Assembly (NCBI RefSeq): GCF_010993745.1 | Contig: NZ_WOTN01000004.1 | Coordinates: forward strand, 806,001 to 870,000 | Source: Fodinicola acaciae | GTDB taxonomy: Bacteria > Actinomycetota > Actinomycetes > Mycobacteriales > HKI-0501 | Direction: 5' to 3' | DNA length: 64,000 nucleotides | Part shown: piece by piece, positions 16,858 through 25,644 of the stretch | How the letters are laid out: the number at the start of each line of letters is the position of its first letter | How positions within the stretch are numbered: the first letter of the stretch is position 1 | The notes under the pieces: generated by a model | What the model was told of the DNA's origin: nothing | What the model saw: the letters and a program-made list of their open reading frames with translations, nothing else | The model's database searches: none | Program-made: the position numbers and the translations under genes

Positions 16858-18437
16858 TTCTGGTGACCGCGTCGAAAGTCGTCGTCGAGCCGGGTGCGTA
16901 TGCGGACGCTTTCGCCGTCGCCGATGGCCGAGTCGTCGCCAACGGTCCGCTCGACCTGCTGCGAGAGCGATATCCCGACGCGGACGTGCTGGATTTTCCG
17001 CACGATGTCGTCGTCCCCGGCTTCCATGACGCGCACATCCACCTCGGCATGGCGTCCGAGGACCTGCTGCACCTCGACCTGTCACCGGATGCCGCGCCAA
17101 GCCTCGGCGCGTTGGTGGCGGCCATCGGCGCCGACGCGGCCAAAGCGCCGGCAGGTGCGTGGATCCGCGGAAGTCGTTACGACGACGCGAAAATGCCGGA
17201 GGGTCGGGTGCTGGACCGGTGGGATCTCGATGAGGTCGCGCCGGACCATCCGGTGCTGGTCCTGCATGTCGCCGGCCACTGGGGTGTGATGAACTCGGTC
17301 GCGCTCGGTTTGGCCGGCATCACCGACGAAAGTGAGCCACCGCCCGGTGGCGACTATGGCCGGGACGGTTCTGGTCACGTCAACGGTGTGCTGTACGAGC
17401 GCGCGCTTTTCGACGTGGCGTACTCGTCGGCGAGCCGCGCTGGCCAGACCGTGGTGCCGGCGAGTACGCGCGCCGACAAGCTGGTCGGACTGGGCCGGGC
17501 GCTGGAGAAGTGGCACGCGGCCGGCCTGACCTCGATCTGTGACGCACTGGTCGGACCGGACGAGATCGGTCTCTTCAGCGATGCCAAAGACGCCGGACTG
17601 TTGACGATGCGCACCGGCTTTCTGGTCGGAGCCGAGCATTACGAGATGGTCCGCAAACTCGACTTCCGCAGCGATCTCGGCGACGAGTGGCTGCGTTTCG
17701 TCGGGGTGAAAGCCTTTGTCGATGGCGCGATCGGCGGTCGCACGTGCCTGCTGGACGATCCTGGCGAGCACATCCACGGCATCCAGGCGACAGCCACGAA
17801 AGATCTCCACGAGCTGGTACGCACGGTCCACGGCGACGGTCGTGTGATCGGCGTGCATGCCAATGGTGACAAGGCGATCCGGATCGTGCTCGACGCGTAC
17901 GAGGCGGCGCAGGCGGCCGATCCGCGGCCGGGCCTGCGGCACCGGATCGAACACTGCAGTGTCGTCGACGACGACATTTTGCGGCGTATGAAGGACATCG
18001 ACGCCATGGCGTTGCCGTTCGCGAGCTATGTGCACTATCACGGCGGAAAATTGATCGACTGGTATGGCGAAGAGCGGGTTTCGCGGATGTTCGCGCACCG
18101 CTCGTTTCTCGACGCCGGCGTGACGGTCGCGGCCTCGTCGGACTATCCGTGCGGACCGTACGAGCCGCTGGTCGGCATGCACTCGATGGTCACCCGGCGC
18201 GGCTTCGACGGTGTCGAGATCGGTCCGTCGCAACGGATTTCGGCCGCCGAGGCACTCGCCATGTACACCGTCAACGCGGCCGTCACGGTCGGCGGGAAGG
18301 ACCCGACCGGCCGCCTGACACCCGGCGGCCTGGCCGATTTCGTGGTCCTGTCAGCGGATCCGCTCACCTCGCCGGACGTGTCGTCCATCGACGTACGCGC
18401 CACCTATGTCGGCGGCAACTGCGTTTTCGCGGTCTAG
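16854..18437 (+). CDS. YtcJ-like amidohydrolase
   Basis: A 527-residue metal-dependent hydrolase of the amidohydrolase superfamily. Visible metal ligands are HxH in 'GFHDAHIHLG' (about 63), a His in 'VIGVHANGDKAIR', His in 'RHRIEHCSVV', and Asp in 'VAASSDYPCGPYEPL'. The N-terminal beta-sandwich strand 'MILVTASKVVVEP' and the C-terminal 'GGLADFVVLSADPL' complete the composite domain. YtcJ relatives act on amides such as N-substituted formamides. The ATG start overlaps the symporter stop, which suggests that the imported compound is the substrate. Its stop shares CTAG with the convergent aldo/keto reductase. Confidence 0.88.
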   Translation: MILVTASKVVVEPGAYADAFAVADGRVVANGPLDLLRERYPDADVLDFPHDVVVPGFHDAHIHLGMASEDLLHLDLSPDAAPSLGALVAAIGADAAKAPAGAWIRGSRYDDAKMPEGRVLDRWDLDEVAPDHPVLVLHVAGHWGVMNSVALGLAGITDESEPPPGGDYGRDGSGHVNGVLYERALFDVAYSSASRAGQTVVPASTRADKLVGLGRALEKWHAAGLTSICDALVGPDEIGLFSDAKDAGLLTMRTGFLVGAEHYEMVRKLDFRSDLGDEWLRFVGVKAFVDGAIGGRTCLLDDPGEHIHGIQATATKDLHELVRTVHGDGRVIGVHANGDKAIRIVLDAYEAAQAADPRPGLRHRIEHCSVVDDDILRRMKDIDAMALPFASYVHYHGGKLIDWYGEERVSRMFAHRSFLDAGVTVAASSDYPCGPYEPLVGMHSMVTRRGFDGVEIGPSQRISAAEALAMYTVNAAVTVGGKDPTGRLTPGGLADFVVLSADPLTSPDVSSIDVRATYVGGNCVFAV

Positions 18438-19468
18438 AGCCGCGGTGCGTACATGAGCGGATCGAGGCCGGTCGCCTTGACCTGCTCGTCGATGGCGGCC
18501 AGCTCGCTGTCGGTGAAGGTCAGCTGGTTGACCGCGGCGACGCTGTCCTCGAGCTGTTCGACCGTACGCGCGCCGATCAGCGCCGAGGTGACGCGCCGGT
18601 CGCGCAGAATCCAGGCGAGTGCCATCTGCGCGAGCGACTGTCCACGGCCTTCGGCGATCTCGTTGAGCGCACGCAGGCCGGCAAGCACCGGCTCGGTCAA
18701 CACGTCGGCGGACAACGCGTCCTTTTCCTTGTCGGCGGCGCGAGAGGCAGTCGGCACGCCGTTGAGATATTTCGACGTGAGCATGCCCTGCGCCAGCGGC
18801 GAAAACGCGATGCAGCCGACGCCGAGCTCGTCGAGCGTGCCGAGCAGGTCGGTTTCCACCCAGCGGTTGAGGATCGAATACGACGGCTGGTGGATCAGCA
18901 GCGGCACGCCGGCCTCGCGCAGCAGCTGCACGGCCTCGCGGGTGCGCTGGCCGGTGTACGAGGAAATGCCGACATAGAGGGCTTTTCCCTGCTGCACGGC
19001 GGAAACCAGCGCACCCATGGTTTCCTCCAGTGGAACGTCCGCGGTCATCCGGTGCGAGTAGAAGATGTCCACGTAGTCCAGGCCGAGCCGCTTCAGCGAC
19101 TGGTCGAGGCTGGCCAACAGGTATTTCCGGGAGCCGCCGTCGCCGTAGGGTCCCGGCCACATGTCATAGCCGGCTTTCGACGAAATCACCAGCTCGTCGC
19201 GATATGGCCGGAAGTCCGTGGCGAGCATCCGGCCGGCGTTTTCCTCGGCCGAGCCGTACGGTGGCCCGTAGTTGTTGGCCAGGTCGAAATGCGTGACGCC
19301 GAGGTCGAACGCGCGCCGCGCCACCGCGCGCTGCCGCTCATACGGGTCGACGCCGCCGAAGTTGTACCAGAACCCCAGCGAAATCGCCGGCAGCGCCAGT
19401 CCACTGGCACCGGAAAACCGGTAGGGCATGCGGCCGTCGTAGCGGCCTTCGTCCGAGATGTAGGTCAC
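18434..19468 (-). CDS. Aldo/keto reductase, YghZ / L-glyceraldehyde-3-phosphate reductase type
   Basis: A 344-residue reductase. The tetrad appears in 'HFDLANNYGPPYGSAEENAG' (Asp, Tyr), 'VISSKAGYDMWPGPYGDGG' (Lys) and 'DIFYSHRMT' (His). The 'DMWPGPYGDGGSRKYL' insertion is characteristic of YghZ/MgrA-type enzymes that detoxify L-glyceraldehyde 3-phosphate or methylglyoxal. GTG at 19468 is used, as it follows GGAG and begins 'VTYISDEGRYDGRMPYRF'. A longer frame to 19837 would overlap the GNAT gene. It is the last gene of a minus-strand run after the GNAT and VOC genes. Confidence 0.89.
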   Translation of the reverse strand: MTYISDEGRYDGRMPYRFSGASGLALPAISLGFWYNFGGVDPYERQRAVARRAFDLGVTHFDLANNYGPPYGSAEENAGRMLATDFRPYRDELVISSKAGYDMWPGPYGDGGSRKYLLASLDQSLKRLGLDYVDIFYSHRMTADVPLEETMGALVSAVQQGKALYVGISSYTGQRTREAVQLLREAGVPLLIHQPSYSILNRWVETDLLGTLDELGVGCIAFSPLAQGMLTSKYLNGVPTASRAADKEKDALSADVLTEPVLAGLRALNEIAEGRGQSLAQMALAWILRDRRVTSALIGARTVEQLEDSVAAVNQLTFTDSELAAIDEQVKATGLDPLMYAPRL

Positions 19469-19482
19469 CGCTCCATCATGAC

Positions 19483-19962
19483 CTATGGTGTGGTCTCCAG
19501 GCTCACGAACATCGGCGTGAATCCCTGCCGTTGGTAGAACCGCTGAGCGCCTTCGTTGGTCGCGTACGCGGTGACCGTCATCCGGTCCGCGCCGACGTCC
19601 CCGGCCCATTTCCGGAACTCGGCAACCAATCGAGCGCCGACGCCGCCGCCGCGATGCTCCGGCCGCACGTACATGCTGCGCAGCGTCGCGATCTTTCCCG
19701 GCCGGCTCTGGCTGCCCTCGTCGAGCACACCGGTCAGATGACCCACGATGTTGTCGTCGTGCACAGCGACGACCACCAGATTGTCGTCGCTCGCAATCGA
19801 GTTCGCGAACGCCTTCGCGCCATGGTTCGCCGGCCACGTCGTGTCGGTCAGCGGATCGCGGGTGCCGCCGTCCTCCGCGAACAGCCGCGTACTGGAGGCC
19901 ACCAGGCCGTCGATGTCCGCGTCGGTCGCGAGCCTCACCAGAACGGTGTCTTCCTCAACCAT
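19483..19962 (-). CDS. GNAT-family N-acetyltransferase
   Basis: A 159-residue acetyltransferase. The acetyl-CoA pyrophosphate-binding motif A is 'SMYVRPEHRGGGVGARLVAEF' (Arg/Gln-xx-Gly-x-Gly/Ala), and motif B is 'AYATNEGAQRFYQRQGFTP'. The acceptor is unknown. Its start overlaps the end of the upstream VOC gene by 8 bases and its stop lies 14 bases from the aldo/keto reductase start, so the three form a likely operon. Confidence 0.86.
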   Translation of the reverse strand: MVEEDTVLVRLATDADIDGLVASSTRLFAEDGGTRDPLTDTTWPANHGAKAFANSIASDDNLVVVAVHDDNIVGHLTGVLDEGSQSRPGKIATLRSMYVRPEHRGGGVGARLVAEFRKWAGDVGADRMTVTAYATNEGAQRFYQRQGFTPMFVSLETTP

Positions 19963-20347
19963 TGGCCTGCTCCATTGCTTCGCGTTCGGCCGCGCTGCGC
20001 AGCACGCAGAACTCGTTTCCCTCCGGATCGGCGAAAACCACCCAACCGGCGCCGTTTTCCTCGCGGCGATCGGCGACGATGGTGGCGCCGAGCGCGAGAA
20101 GACGGTCCACCTCCAACTCGCGCCGGTCGTCCGGACGCAGGCACACGTGCACGCGGTTCTTCACCGTCTTGGGTTCGGGTACGCGTTCGAAATACAGCTG
20201 GAAACCGGCCGGCATCGCGATGGCCGCGGCCGGATCGCCCGGGTGATCGTCGTCGCCGAGCGGCTGGCCGGTGACGTCGCTCCAGAAGCTGGCCAGCGCG
20301 TACGGGTCGGCGCAGTCGAAGGTCACATTGAAAACTGTCGAGGTCAT
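19955..20347 (-). CDS. VOC-family (glyoxalase-like) protein
   Basis: A 130-residue protein made of two beta-alpha-beta-beta-beta modules. It begins 'MTSTVFNVTFDCADPYALASFWSDVTGQPL' (split here: first strand and helix of the VOC fold) and ends with 'WVVFADPEGNEFCVL', the hallmark strand of this group. These 'glyoxalase/bleomycin resistance/dioxygenase' proteins in actinobacteria are mostly of unknown activity. The ATG at 20347 is preferred to an upstream one because the fold begins directly after it. Confidence 0.84.
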   Translation of the reverse strand: MTSTVFNVTFDCADPYALASFWSDVTGQPLGDDDHPGDPAAAIAMPAGFQLYFERVPEPKTVKNRVHVCLRPDDRRELEVDRLLALGATIVADRREENGAGWVVFADPEGNEFCVLRSAAEREAMEQANG

Positions 20348-20395
20348 TCGGCGATGGTACGGCGCGGCACTACCTGTCAGCACGCGTTATGGCGT

Positions 20396-21199
20396 TTAGC
20401 GCGCCTGCGGACGCGACTGCGCGCCGGAGCGCAGGTCGCCTTCGATGTCGGCGGTCGTGGCGAGCAATGCCGGCAGCAGCCGCGAGCGCATGTCCTCGAT
20501 CGGCACGCGGCTGGCGTGCGCGGAGACGTTGACCGCCGCGATGACCCGGCCGGCGCGGTCGTGGATTGGCGCGGCGATGGATCGCAGGCCTTCTTCCAAC
20601 TCCTGGTCGACCAATGCCCAACCCTGGGCGCGTACGCGCGCCAACTCGGCGGTCAGGCCGGCGGCGGTGGTGATCGTGCGTGCCGTGAGCTGTCGCAGCG
20701 CGCATCGCCGCACGTACGCCTCTGCCTCCGGTTCTGGCAGCCCGGCGAGCAAAACTCGGCCCATCGAGGTCGCGTACGCCGGGAAGCGTGTGCCGACGGC
20801 GATCGCCACGGTCATGATGCGCGAAGTCGGAATTCGCGCGATATAGACGACATCGTCGCCGTCCAGGACCGACACCGACGACGACTCGCGCACCTCGGCG
20901 GCGAGCCGTTCCAGGTGCGGCGAGGCGACTTCTGGCAGCGACAGCGCGGAAAGATAGGAATAGCCGAGCTCAAGCACGCGCGGTGTCAGGGAAAACAGCC
21001 GGCCGTCGAAGCGCACGTAGCCCAGATCGACCAGCGTCAGCAGAAAACGCCGGGCCGCGGCGCGGGTCAGCTCGGTCGACCGCGCGACGTCGGAAAGCGT
21101 CAGCTGCGGATGATCGGCGTCGAAGGCGCGGATGACCGCCAGGCCGCGTTCGAGCGACTGGACGAAATGCGCGCCGCGCTCGTCTTCGGTCTCACTCAT
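20396..21199 (-). CDS. pcaR: IclR-family regulator of the beta-ketoadipate genes (PcaR/PcaU type)
   Basis: A 267-residue IclR regulator with an N-terminal winged helix ('LTLSDVARSTELTRAAARRFLLTL', spread over 33-57) and a C-terminal effector domain (about 85-260, 'SVSVLDGDDVVYIAR', 'GRVIAAVNVSAHASR'). It aligns in pattern with PcaR/PcaU/CatR-type regulators, which respond to protocatechuate or beta-ketoadipate. The ATG overlaps the pcaL stop by 8 bases, so the regulator is the last gene of the operon it is expected to control. A TCGTTC-N7-GAACGA site upstream of pcaI is a candidate target. Confidence 0.88.
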   Translation of the reverse strand: MSETEDERGAHFVQSLERGLAVIRAFDADHPQLTLSDVARSTELTRAAARRFLLTLVDLGYVRFDGRLFSLTPRVLELGYSYLSALSLPEVASPHLERLAAEVRESSSVSVLDGDDVVYIARIPTSRIMTVAIAVGTRFPAYATSMGRVLLAGLPEPEAEAYVRRCALRQLTARTITTAAGLTAELARVRAQGWALVDQELEEGLRSIAAPIHDRAGRVIAAVNVSAHASRVPIEDMRSRLLPALLATTADIEGDLRSGAQSRPQAR

Positions 21200-22304
21200 C
21201 CATCTCTTCCAACGTGCGTTTGGCGATGGCGAACGCGGAGTTCGCCGCTGGCAGACCAGCGTAGATGGCGGTGTGCTGCAGCACCTCGGCGATCTCCGCC
21301 TTCGTCAGTCCATTGTGGACGGCTCCGCGTACGTGCAGCGGGATTTCCTCGGTGCTGCGCAGGGCGGTGAGGATGGCGAGCGTGATGCAGCTGCGCGTAC
21401 GCCGGTCCAGACCCGGCCGGTTCCACACCTCACCCCAGGCATAGCGGGTCAGGAAGTCCTGGAAATCGGCGGTGAAGTCGGTGGTCGCCGCGACCGTACG
21501 GTCGACCTGCGCGTCGCCGAGCACCGCGCGCCGCGTCGTCATGCCGCGCGCGTGCAGGTTCGGTGGAGCGGTCAGGTGCTCGACGAGCAGCCGCGTGACG
21601 CGTTCCGGCTGCTCCAGAACGGCCAAATGCGAGGCTTTGTCGATCACGACAAGGTTCGCGCCGGCGATCCGGCTGGCGATCTCCTCGGCGTGCGCCGGGG
21701 GCGTGGCCGGGTCGTCCGCGCCACCGATCACCAGCGTGGGTGCGGTGATTCGGGTGATCGCCTCGCGCAGGTCCATGGCCGCGATTGCCTCGCAGCAGCC
21801 GGCATATCCCTCACTGTCCACATTGGTCAGCTCGGCGCCGGTTCGCCGTACGACCTCGCGATCCATGGCCGGCGTGAACCAGCGACCGATCGCCGCCTCG
21901 ACCAGCTGGCCGGTGCCGCCGGCGCGCACGGTCGCCGCCCGGTCACGCCACCCCCGCGCGGGTGGCAGATACGCGGATGAGCAGATCACCGCGAGCCGGT
22001 CGACGCGTTCGGGTGCGTGGCTGGCGACCCACATCGACAGCATGCCGCCGATCGAGACACCGGCGAGGTGCGCGCGCTCGACGCCGAGATCGTCCATTGT
22101 CGCCAACAGTTGCCGGCCGAGATCGTCCACTGTGTACGGTCCGGCCGGCGCGGGCGATCCGTCGTGGCCCGGCAGGTCCCAGCGTACGACCCGGAACTGT
22201 CTGGCCAGCTCCGGAATCTGCCGTTGCCACAGGTTGACCGTGGTGCCGATCGAGTTGGACAGGACCAGCACCGGCGCGTCGGCCGGACCGTCCACAATGG
22301 TCAC
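21192..22304 (-). CDS. pcaL: Fused 3-oxoadipate enol-lactonase / 4-carboxymuconolactone decarboxylase (PcaL)
   Basis: A 370-residue fusion of PcaD and PcaC. Residues 1-240 are an alpha/beta hydrolase: nucleophile Ser in 'GVSIGGM', catalytic His in 'DKASHLAVLEQPE'. Residues about 255-365 are the decarboxylase: 'YAWGEVWNRPGLDRRTRS', 'HVRGAVHNGLTKAEIAEVL'. Together they convert 4-carboxymuconolactone to 3-oxoadipate. The fused form is typical of actinobacteria. The N-terminus begins about 15 residues later than in many PcaD proteins, but the GTG start has AGGAGGG upstream and overlaps the pcaB stop (GTGA), so I accept it. Confidence 0.94.
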   Translation of the reverse strand: MTIVDGPADAPVLVLSNSIGTTVNLWQRQIPELARQFRVVRWDLPGHDGSPAPAGPYTVDDLGRQLLATMDDLGVERAHLAGVSIGGMLSMWVASHAPERVDRLAVICSSAYLPPARGWRDRAATVRAGGTGQLVEAAIGRWFTPAMDREVVRRTGAELTNVDSEGYAGCCEAIAAMDLREAITRITAPTLVIGGADDPATPPAHAEEIASRIAGANLVVIDKASHLAVLEQPERVTRLLVEHLTAPPNLHARGMTTRRAVLGDAQVDRTVAATTDFTADFQDFLTRYAWGEVWNRPGLDRRTRSCITLAILTALRSTEEIPLHVRGAVHNGLTKAEIAEVLQHTAIYAGLPAANSAFAIAKRTLEEMDE

Positions 22305-23635
22305 TTGTCCCTCCTGTGTGCGGCCAGCGCACGGTCGATGAACTCGTGTGCCGAGCCGAGATAGTCCTCAGCAGTCAGCAATTTGTCGATTTGTTCCTTC
22401 GTCATCGGTGCGCCTTCGAGCTCGTCGGCAAGCGACCGTCCACTGTGGATGCTCCGCCTGCTGGCCTCGGTGACCAGCTGATGTGCTTGCTGGCGGCCAA
22501 GTTTCTCGGTCAACGCGGTGGTCAACCGCTCGGCGAGCAGCAGGCCGTCGGTGATGTCCACATTGGACCGCATACGGTCGGTGTGTATGCGTAGGCCACT
22601 GACGCTGACCCGCAGCCAGTGTGCCGCCGAGCCGGTCACCGTCAACAATTCGGTCAGTGTCCGCCATTCGGCGTGCCAGCTGCCGGCGGCACGCTCGTGT
22701 TCCTGCACCATGGCGGCGAAAAGCGTGCTCGCCAGTCCCGGCGCTCGCGTCGCTCCGCCGATCGCGACGATCGCGGCGACCGGGTTTTGCTTGTGTGGCA
22801 AGGTCGACGATCCACCGCCGGCCGACTCGGACACCTCGCCGACCTCGGTCTGCGCGAGCAGCGTGATGTCCCTGGCCACCTTGCCGACGGCGCCGGCCGC
22901 GGTCGCCAGCGCGCTCCCGACAACCGCGATCCTCGTTCGCTCGGTGTGCCACGGCAGCACCGGCGCCGCGAGGTCCAGCCGCCGGGCCATCGCCGCCGCG
23001 ACGCGTACGCCGTCGCCGCCGAGCGACGCGAGTGTGCCGGCAGCACCACCCAGCTGGACGGCCAGCCGTTCGCGTACGGCTTCCAGGCCATCGATCGCGG
23101 TGTCGATGCCGTGCGTCCAGCCGGCCGCACGCAGGCCGAACGTCGTCGGCAACGCCTGCTGCAGGAGCGTACGGCCTGCCATCAGCGTGTCGCGGTGTTG
23201 GTCGGCGAGACCGGCGCACGCGTCCGCCGCGGCGGACAGGTCGTCCAGCAACGGATCCATGGCTCGCCTGGTCACCAGCATCGCGGCCGTGTCGAGGATG
23301 TCCTGGCTGGTCGCGCCGCGGTGCACGTGCCGGTCCGCCGGCGCGCGTACGGCCGAGGTGAGCGCTTTCACCAGCGCTGGCACCGGGTTTCCGCTGTCGG
23401 CGGCGCCCGCGCCGATCGCGCCGATGTCGAATTCGTCGGCGTCGCAGGCGGAAACGATCGCGTCGGCGTCAGCGGCGGATATCAGTCCAGTGTCTGACAA
23501 AGCCTGCGCCAACGCCGCCTCGGCGTCGAGCATCGCCCGCAGCCAGGCACGATCGCTGACCGCCGGCGCGACACCGCCGGCGGCCAGCACGCCGTCGAAA
23601 AGCCCGTCGTCAGACGATGAAGAAGACGGTCTCAT
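22301..23635 (-). CDS. pcaB: 3-carboxy-cis,cis-muconate cycloisomerase
   Basis: A 444-residue member of the fumarase/aspartase superfamily. The signature loop is 'GGSSTLPHKQNP' with the catalytic Ser, and 'HRGATSQDILDTA' is the second conserved region. It lactonises 3-carboxy-cis,cis-muconate to 4-carboxymuconolactone, the step after PcaHG. The ATG at 23635 lies 26 bases inside pcaG. An overlap this long is unusual but preserves the family's N-terminal 'LFDGVLAAGGVAPAVSDRAWLRAML' region. The product is handed to PcaL, encoded next. Confidence 0.94.
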   Translation of the reverse strand: MRPSSSSSDDGLFDGVLAAGGVAPAVSDRAWLRAMLDAEAALAQALSDTGLISAADADAIVSACDADEFDIGAIGAGAADSGNPVPALVKALTSAVRAPADRHVHRGATSQDILDTAAMLVTRRAMDPLLDDLSAAADACAGLADQHRDTLMAGRTLLQQALPTTFGLRAAGWTHGIDTAIDGLEAVRERLAVQLGGAAGTLASLGGDGVRVAAAMARRLDLAAPVLPWHTERTRIAVVGSALATAAGAVGKVARDITLLAQTEVGEVSESAGGGSSTLPHKQNPVAAIVAIGGATRAPGLASTLFAAMVQEHERAAGSWHAEWRTLTELLTVTGSAAHWLRVSVSGLRIHTDRMRSNVDITDGLLLAERLTTALTEKLGRQQAHQLVTEASRRSIHSGRSLADELEGAPMTKEQIDKLLTAEDYLGSAHEFIDRALAAHRRDK

Positions 23636-24173
23636 CGTCGCCCTGCAACCGGATGTCCAGCTGGAATCCGTCGTCCGTTGGCTGCGCGATCAGCGTGCCG
23701 CGACGCTCGGCGTCCACATTGGACAGCACGGGATCGGTGTCGTTCAGCTTCTCACCGCTGAAATAGATGCGGGTCACGACACGGTTGAGCATGCCGCGCG
23801 CCATGACGGTGAGGTCGATGTGCGGCGCCTGCTCCTGACCGTCCACGGTCGGCACGGATCCTGGCCGTACGGTGAAAAGGTTCCACTCGCCGGCCGCGTT
23901 GGTCAGGCTGCGCGCGATGCCGCGGAAACCGTCGGTGCGCTCGGCCGCGCCGCGCGGATCGTCGGGATGGTTGAAGCGGCCGTCCGGATCGGCCTGCCAC
24001 GACTCGATCATGCCGTCCGGCACCGGATCGTCGGCGCCGTCGTAGAGATGGCCGCGGATCCAGAACCCGCCGGCGGTGTCCTTTGGCACGACGTACGGAT
24101 CCTCGAACCATTCCATGCCGATCGACAGGAACGGCCCGACCGTCTGCGATGGTGTCGTCTGCAGCTCAGTCAT
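23610..24173 (-). CDS. pcaG: Protocatechuate 3,4-dioxygenase alpha subunit
   Basis: A 187-residue non-catalytic partner of PcaH in the ring-cleaving dioxygenase. It starts 'MTELQTTPSQTVGPFLSIGMEW', ends in the beta-sandwich strand 'RLQGDDETVFFIV', and contains 'DPRGAAERTDGFRGIARSLTN'. The third of three nearby ATGs (24173) is chosen; those at 24182 and 24185 are also possible and would add three or four residues. The start overlaps the pcaH stop by 8 bases. It lacks the Tyr/Tyr/His/His iron ligands, as expected for alpha subunits. Confidence 0.93.
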   Translation of the reverse strand: MTELQTTPSQTVGPFLSIGMEWFEDPYVVPKDTAGGFWIRGHLYDGADDPVPDGMIESWQADPDGRFNHPDDPRGAAERTDGFRGIARSLTNAAGEWNLFTVRPGSVPTVDGQEQAPHIDLTVMARGMLNRVVTRIYFSGEKLNDTDPVLSNVDAERRGTLIAQPTDDGFQLDIRLQGDDETVFFIV

Positions 24174-24882
24174 CGTCGTCATCATCCTCGAAAGGCGTCG
24201 CGGCCGCGCCTCGAAGCACGATGTCCCAACGAAATGCCAGCGCCCACTCGGGCTCGGTCGCGTCCAGGTCGAACGCGCAGATCATCCGCTGCCGGCCCTT
24301 TTCGTCCGGCACCGAGTTGAAGATCGGGTCCTGGCCGAACAGCGGGTCGTCCGGAAAATACATCTGCGTGACCAGCCGCTGCGTGAATGCGCGGCCGAAC
24401 AGCGAGAAGTGGATGTGGGCCGGCCGCCAGGCGTTGTGGTGGTTCTTCCACGGATACGCACCGGGTTTGATGGTGACGAACCGATAGTTTCCCCGCGAGT
24501 CGGTGATCGTACGCCCGACTCCGGTGAAGTTCGGGTCCAGCGGCGCCGGCCAGTTGTCGACGACATGCCGATAGCGGCCGCCCGCGTTGGCCTGCCACAC
24601 CTCGATCAACGTGTCCGGCACCGGCCGGCCGCCGCTGTCGAGCACACGGCCCTGCACGATCATCCGCTGGCCGACCGGTTCTTCGGCATGTTGCCTGGTC
24701 AGATCGTTGTCCAGAGCGCCGATGGTCTCGTGACCGAACACCGGGCCGGTCACCTCGGTCAACCCCTGCGGCAGCAACAGCAGCGGTTTTTTCGGATGGC
24801 GCAGGACGGAGCTGCGATAGCCGGGACTGTCCAGCGGCGGATGCACCTTCTCGTCCTGGCGATACGACGGCAGGATCAGCAT
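24166..24882 (-). CDS. pcaH: Protocatechuate 3,4-dioxygenase beta subunit (catalytic)
   Basis: A 238-residue subunit that binds the non-haem Fe(III) and cleaves protocatechuate between C3 and C4 to 3-carboxy-cis,cis-muconate. The four iron ligands can be placed: Tyr in 'GGRYRHV', Tyr in 'KPGAYPWKNH', and two His in 'RPAHIHFSLFG'. The C-terminus carries an unusual run of six Asp created where the gene overlaps the pcaG start. It is followed by pcaG with an 8-base overlap, which favours equal subunit synthesis. Confidence 0.95.
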   Translation of the reverse strand: MLILPSYRQDEKVHPPLDSPGYRSSVLRHPKKPLLLLPQGLTEVTGPVFGHETIGALDNDLTRQHAEEPVGQRMIVQGRVLDSGGRPVPDTLIEVWQANAGGRYRHVVDNWPAPLDPNFTGVGRTITDSRGNYRFVTIKPGAYPWKNHHNAWRPAHIHFSLFGRAFTQRLVTQMYFPDDPLFGQDPIFNSVPDEKGRQRMICAFDLDATEPEWALAFRWDIVLRGAAATPFEDDDDDD

Positions 24883-24894
24883 GTTACCTCCGGC

Positions 24895-25644
24895 TCAGGC
24901 GGCGATCAGGGCGCGAAGGATCCGCAGTTCCTCGGCGCTCGGTGGCGGAGTTTCCTTGAGGTCGTTGGCAAAGGCGATGTGCCAGCCGGTCGCTTTCCGC
25001 ACCTTTTCGGCGGTCACGCCGGCGTGCAGTTGGGTGACGGTCAGCTCGCGCGTCACCGGATCCGGCTCCATGACGGCCAGGTCGGTGATGACCCTGGACG
25101 GGCCGGCGCCACGCAGTCCCAGCTTTTTCCGTGAATCTCCACCGTCGCCATGACCGACCGAGGTGACGAAGTCGACCTTCTCCACGAACGTACGCTTGTT
25201 CTGCCGCACGATGATGATGACCTCGCCGCAGGACGCGGCGATTTCCGGCGCTCCGCCGGCGCCGGGAAGGCGCACTTTCGGGTCGCGGTAGTTGTCGCCG
25301 ATCACCGTAGTGTTGATGTTCGCGTGTTTGTCGAGCTGAGCGGCGCTGAGAAAACCGATGTCGATGCGGCCGGGTTGCAGCCAGTAGTTGAAAATCTCCG
25401 GCACGCTCACCACGGCGTCGGCGGTCTCGGCCAGGATGCCGTCGCCGATCGACAGCGGCAGCCGGCCGGGTTTGGCGCCGATCGCACCGGATTCGTAGAT
25501 GAGGACGAGATCCGGCGCGGACGTGCGGCGAGCAAGATTGGCCGCCTGGCTTGGCAGACCGATGCCGACGAAGCACGACGTCGCACCGACCAGCGCGCGG
25601 GACGCGGCAACCGTCATCATCTCGTCGGTCGTCCACTCGCTCAT
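24895..25644 (-). CDS. pcaJ: 3-oxoadipate CoA-transferase beta subunit
   Basis: A 249-residue subunit. It contains the catalytic Glu motif 'LIYESGAIGAKP' and 'VRLPGAGGAPEIAASCGEVIIIV', typical of family I CoA-transferase B subunits. With PcaI it moves CoA from succinyl-CoA to 3-oxoadipate. The ATG at 25644 overlaps the pcaI stop (ATGA). A longer frame from 25716 would run into pcaI and is not needed. The C-terminal region resembles the CatJ-type subunit group ('GVTAEKVRKATGWHIAFA'). Confidence 0.92.
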   Translation of the reverse strand: MSEWTTDEMMTVAASRALVGATSCFVGIGLPSQAANLARRTSAPDLVLIYESGAIGAKPGRLPLSIGDGILAETADAVVSVPEIFNYWLQPGRIDIGFLSAAQLDKHANINTTVIGDNYRDPKVRLPGAGGAPEIAASCGEVIIIVRQNKRTFVEKVDFVTSVGHGDGGDSRKKLGLRGAGPSRVITDLAVMEPDPVTRELTVTQLHAGVTAEKVRKATGWHIAFANDLKETPPPSAEELRILRALIAA

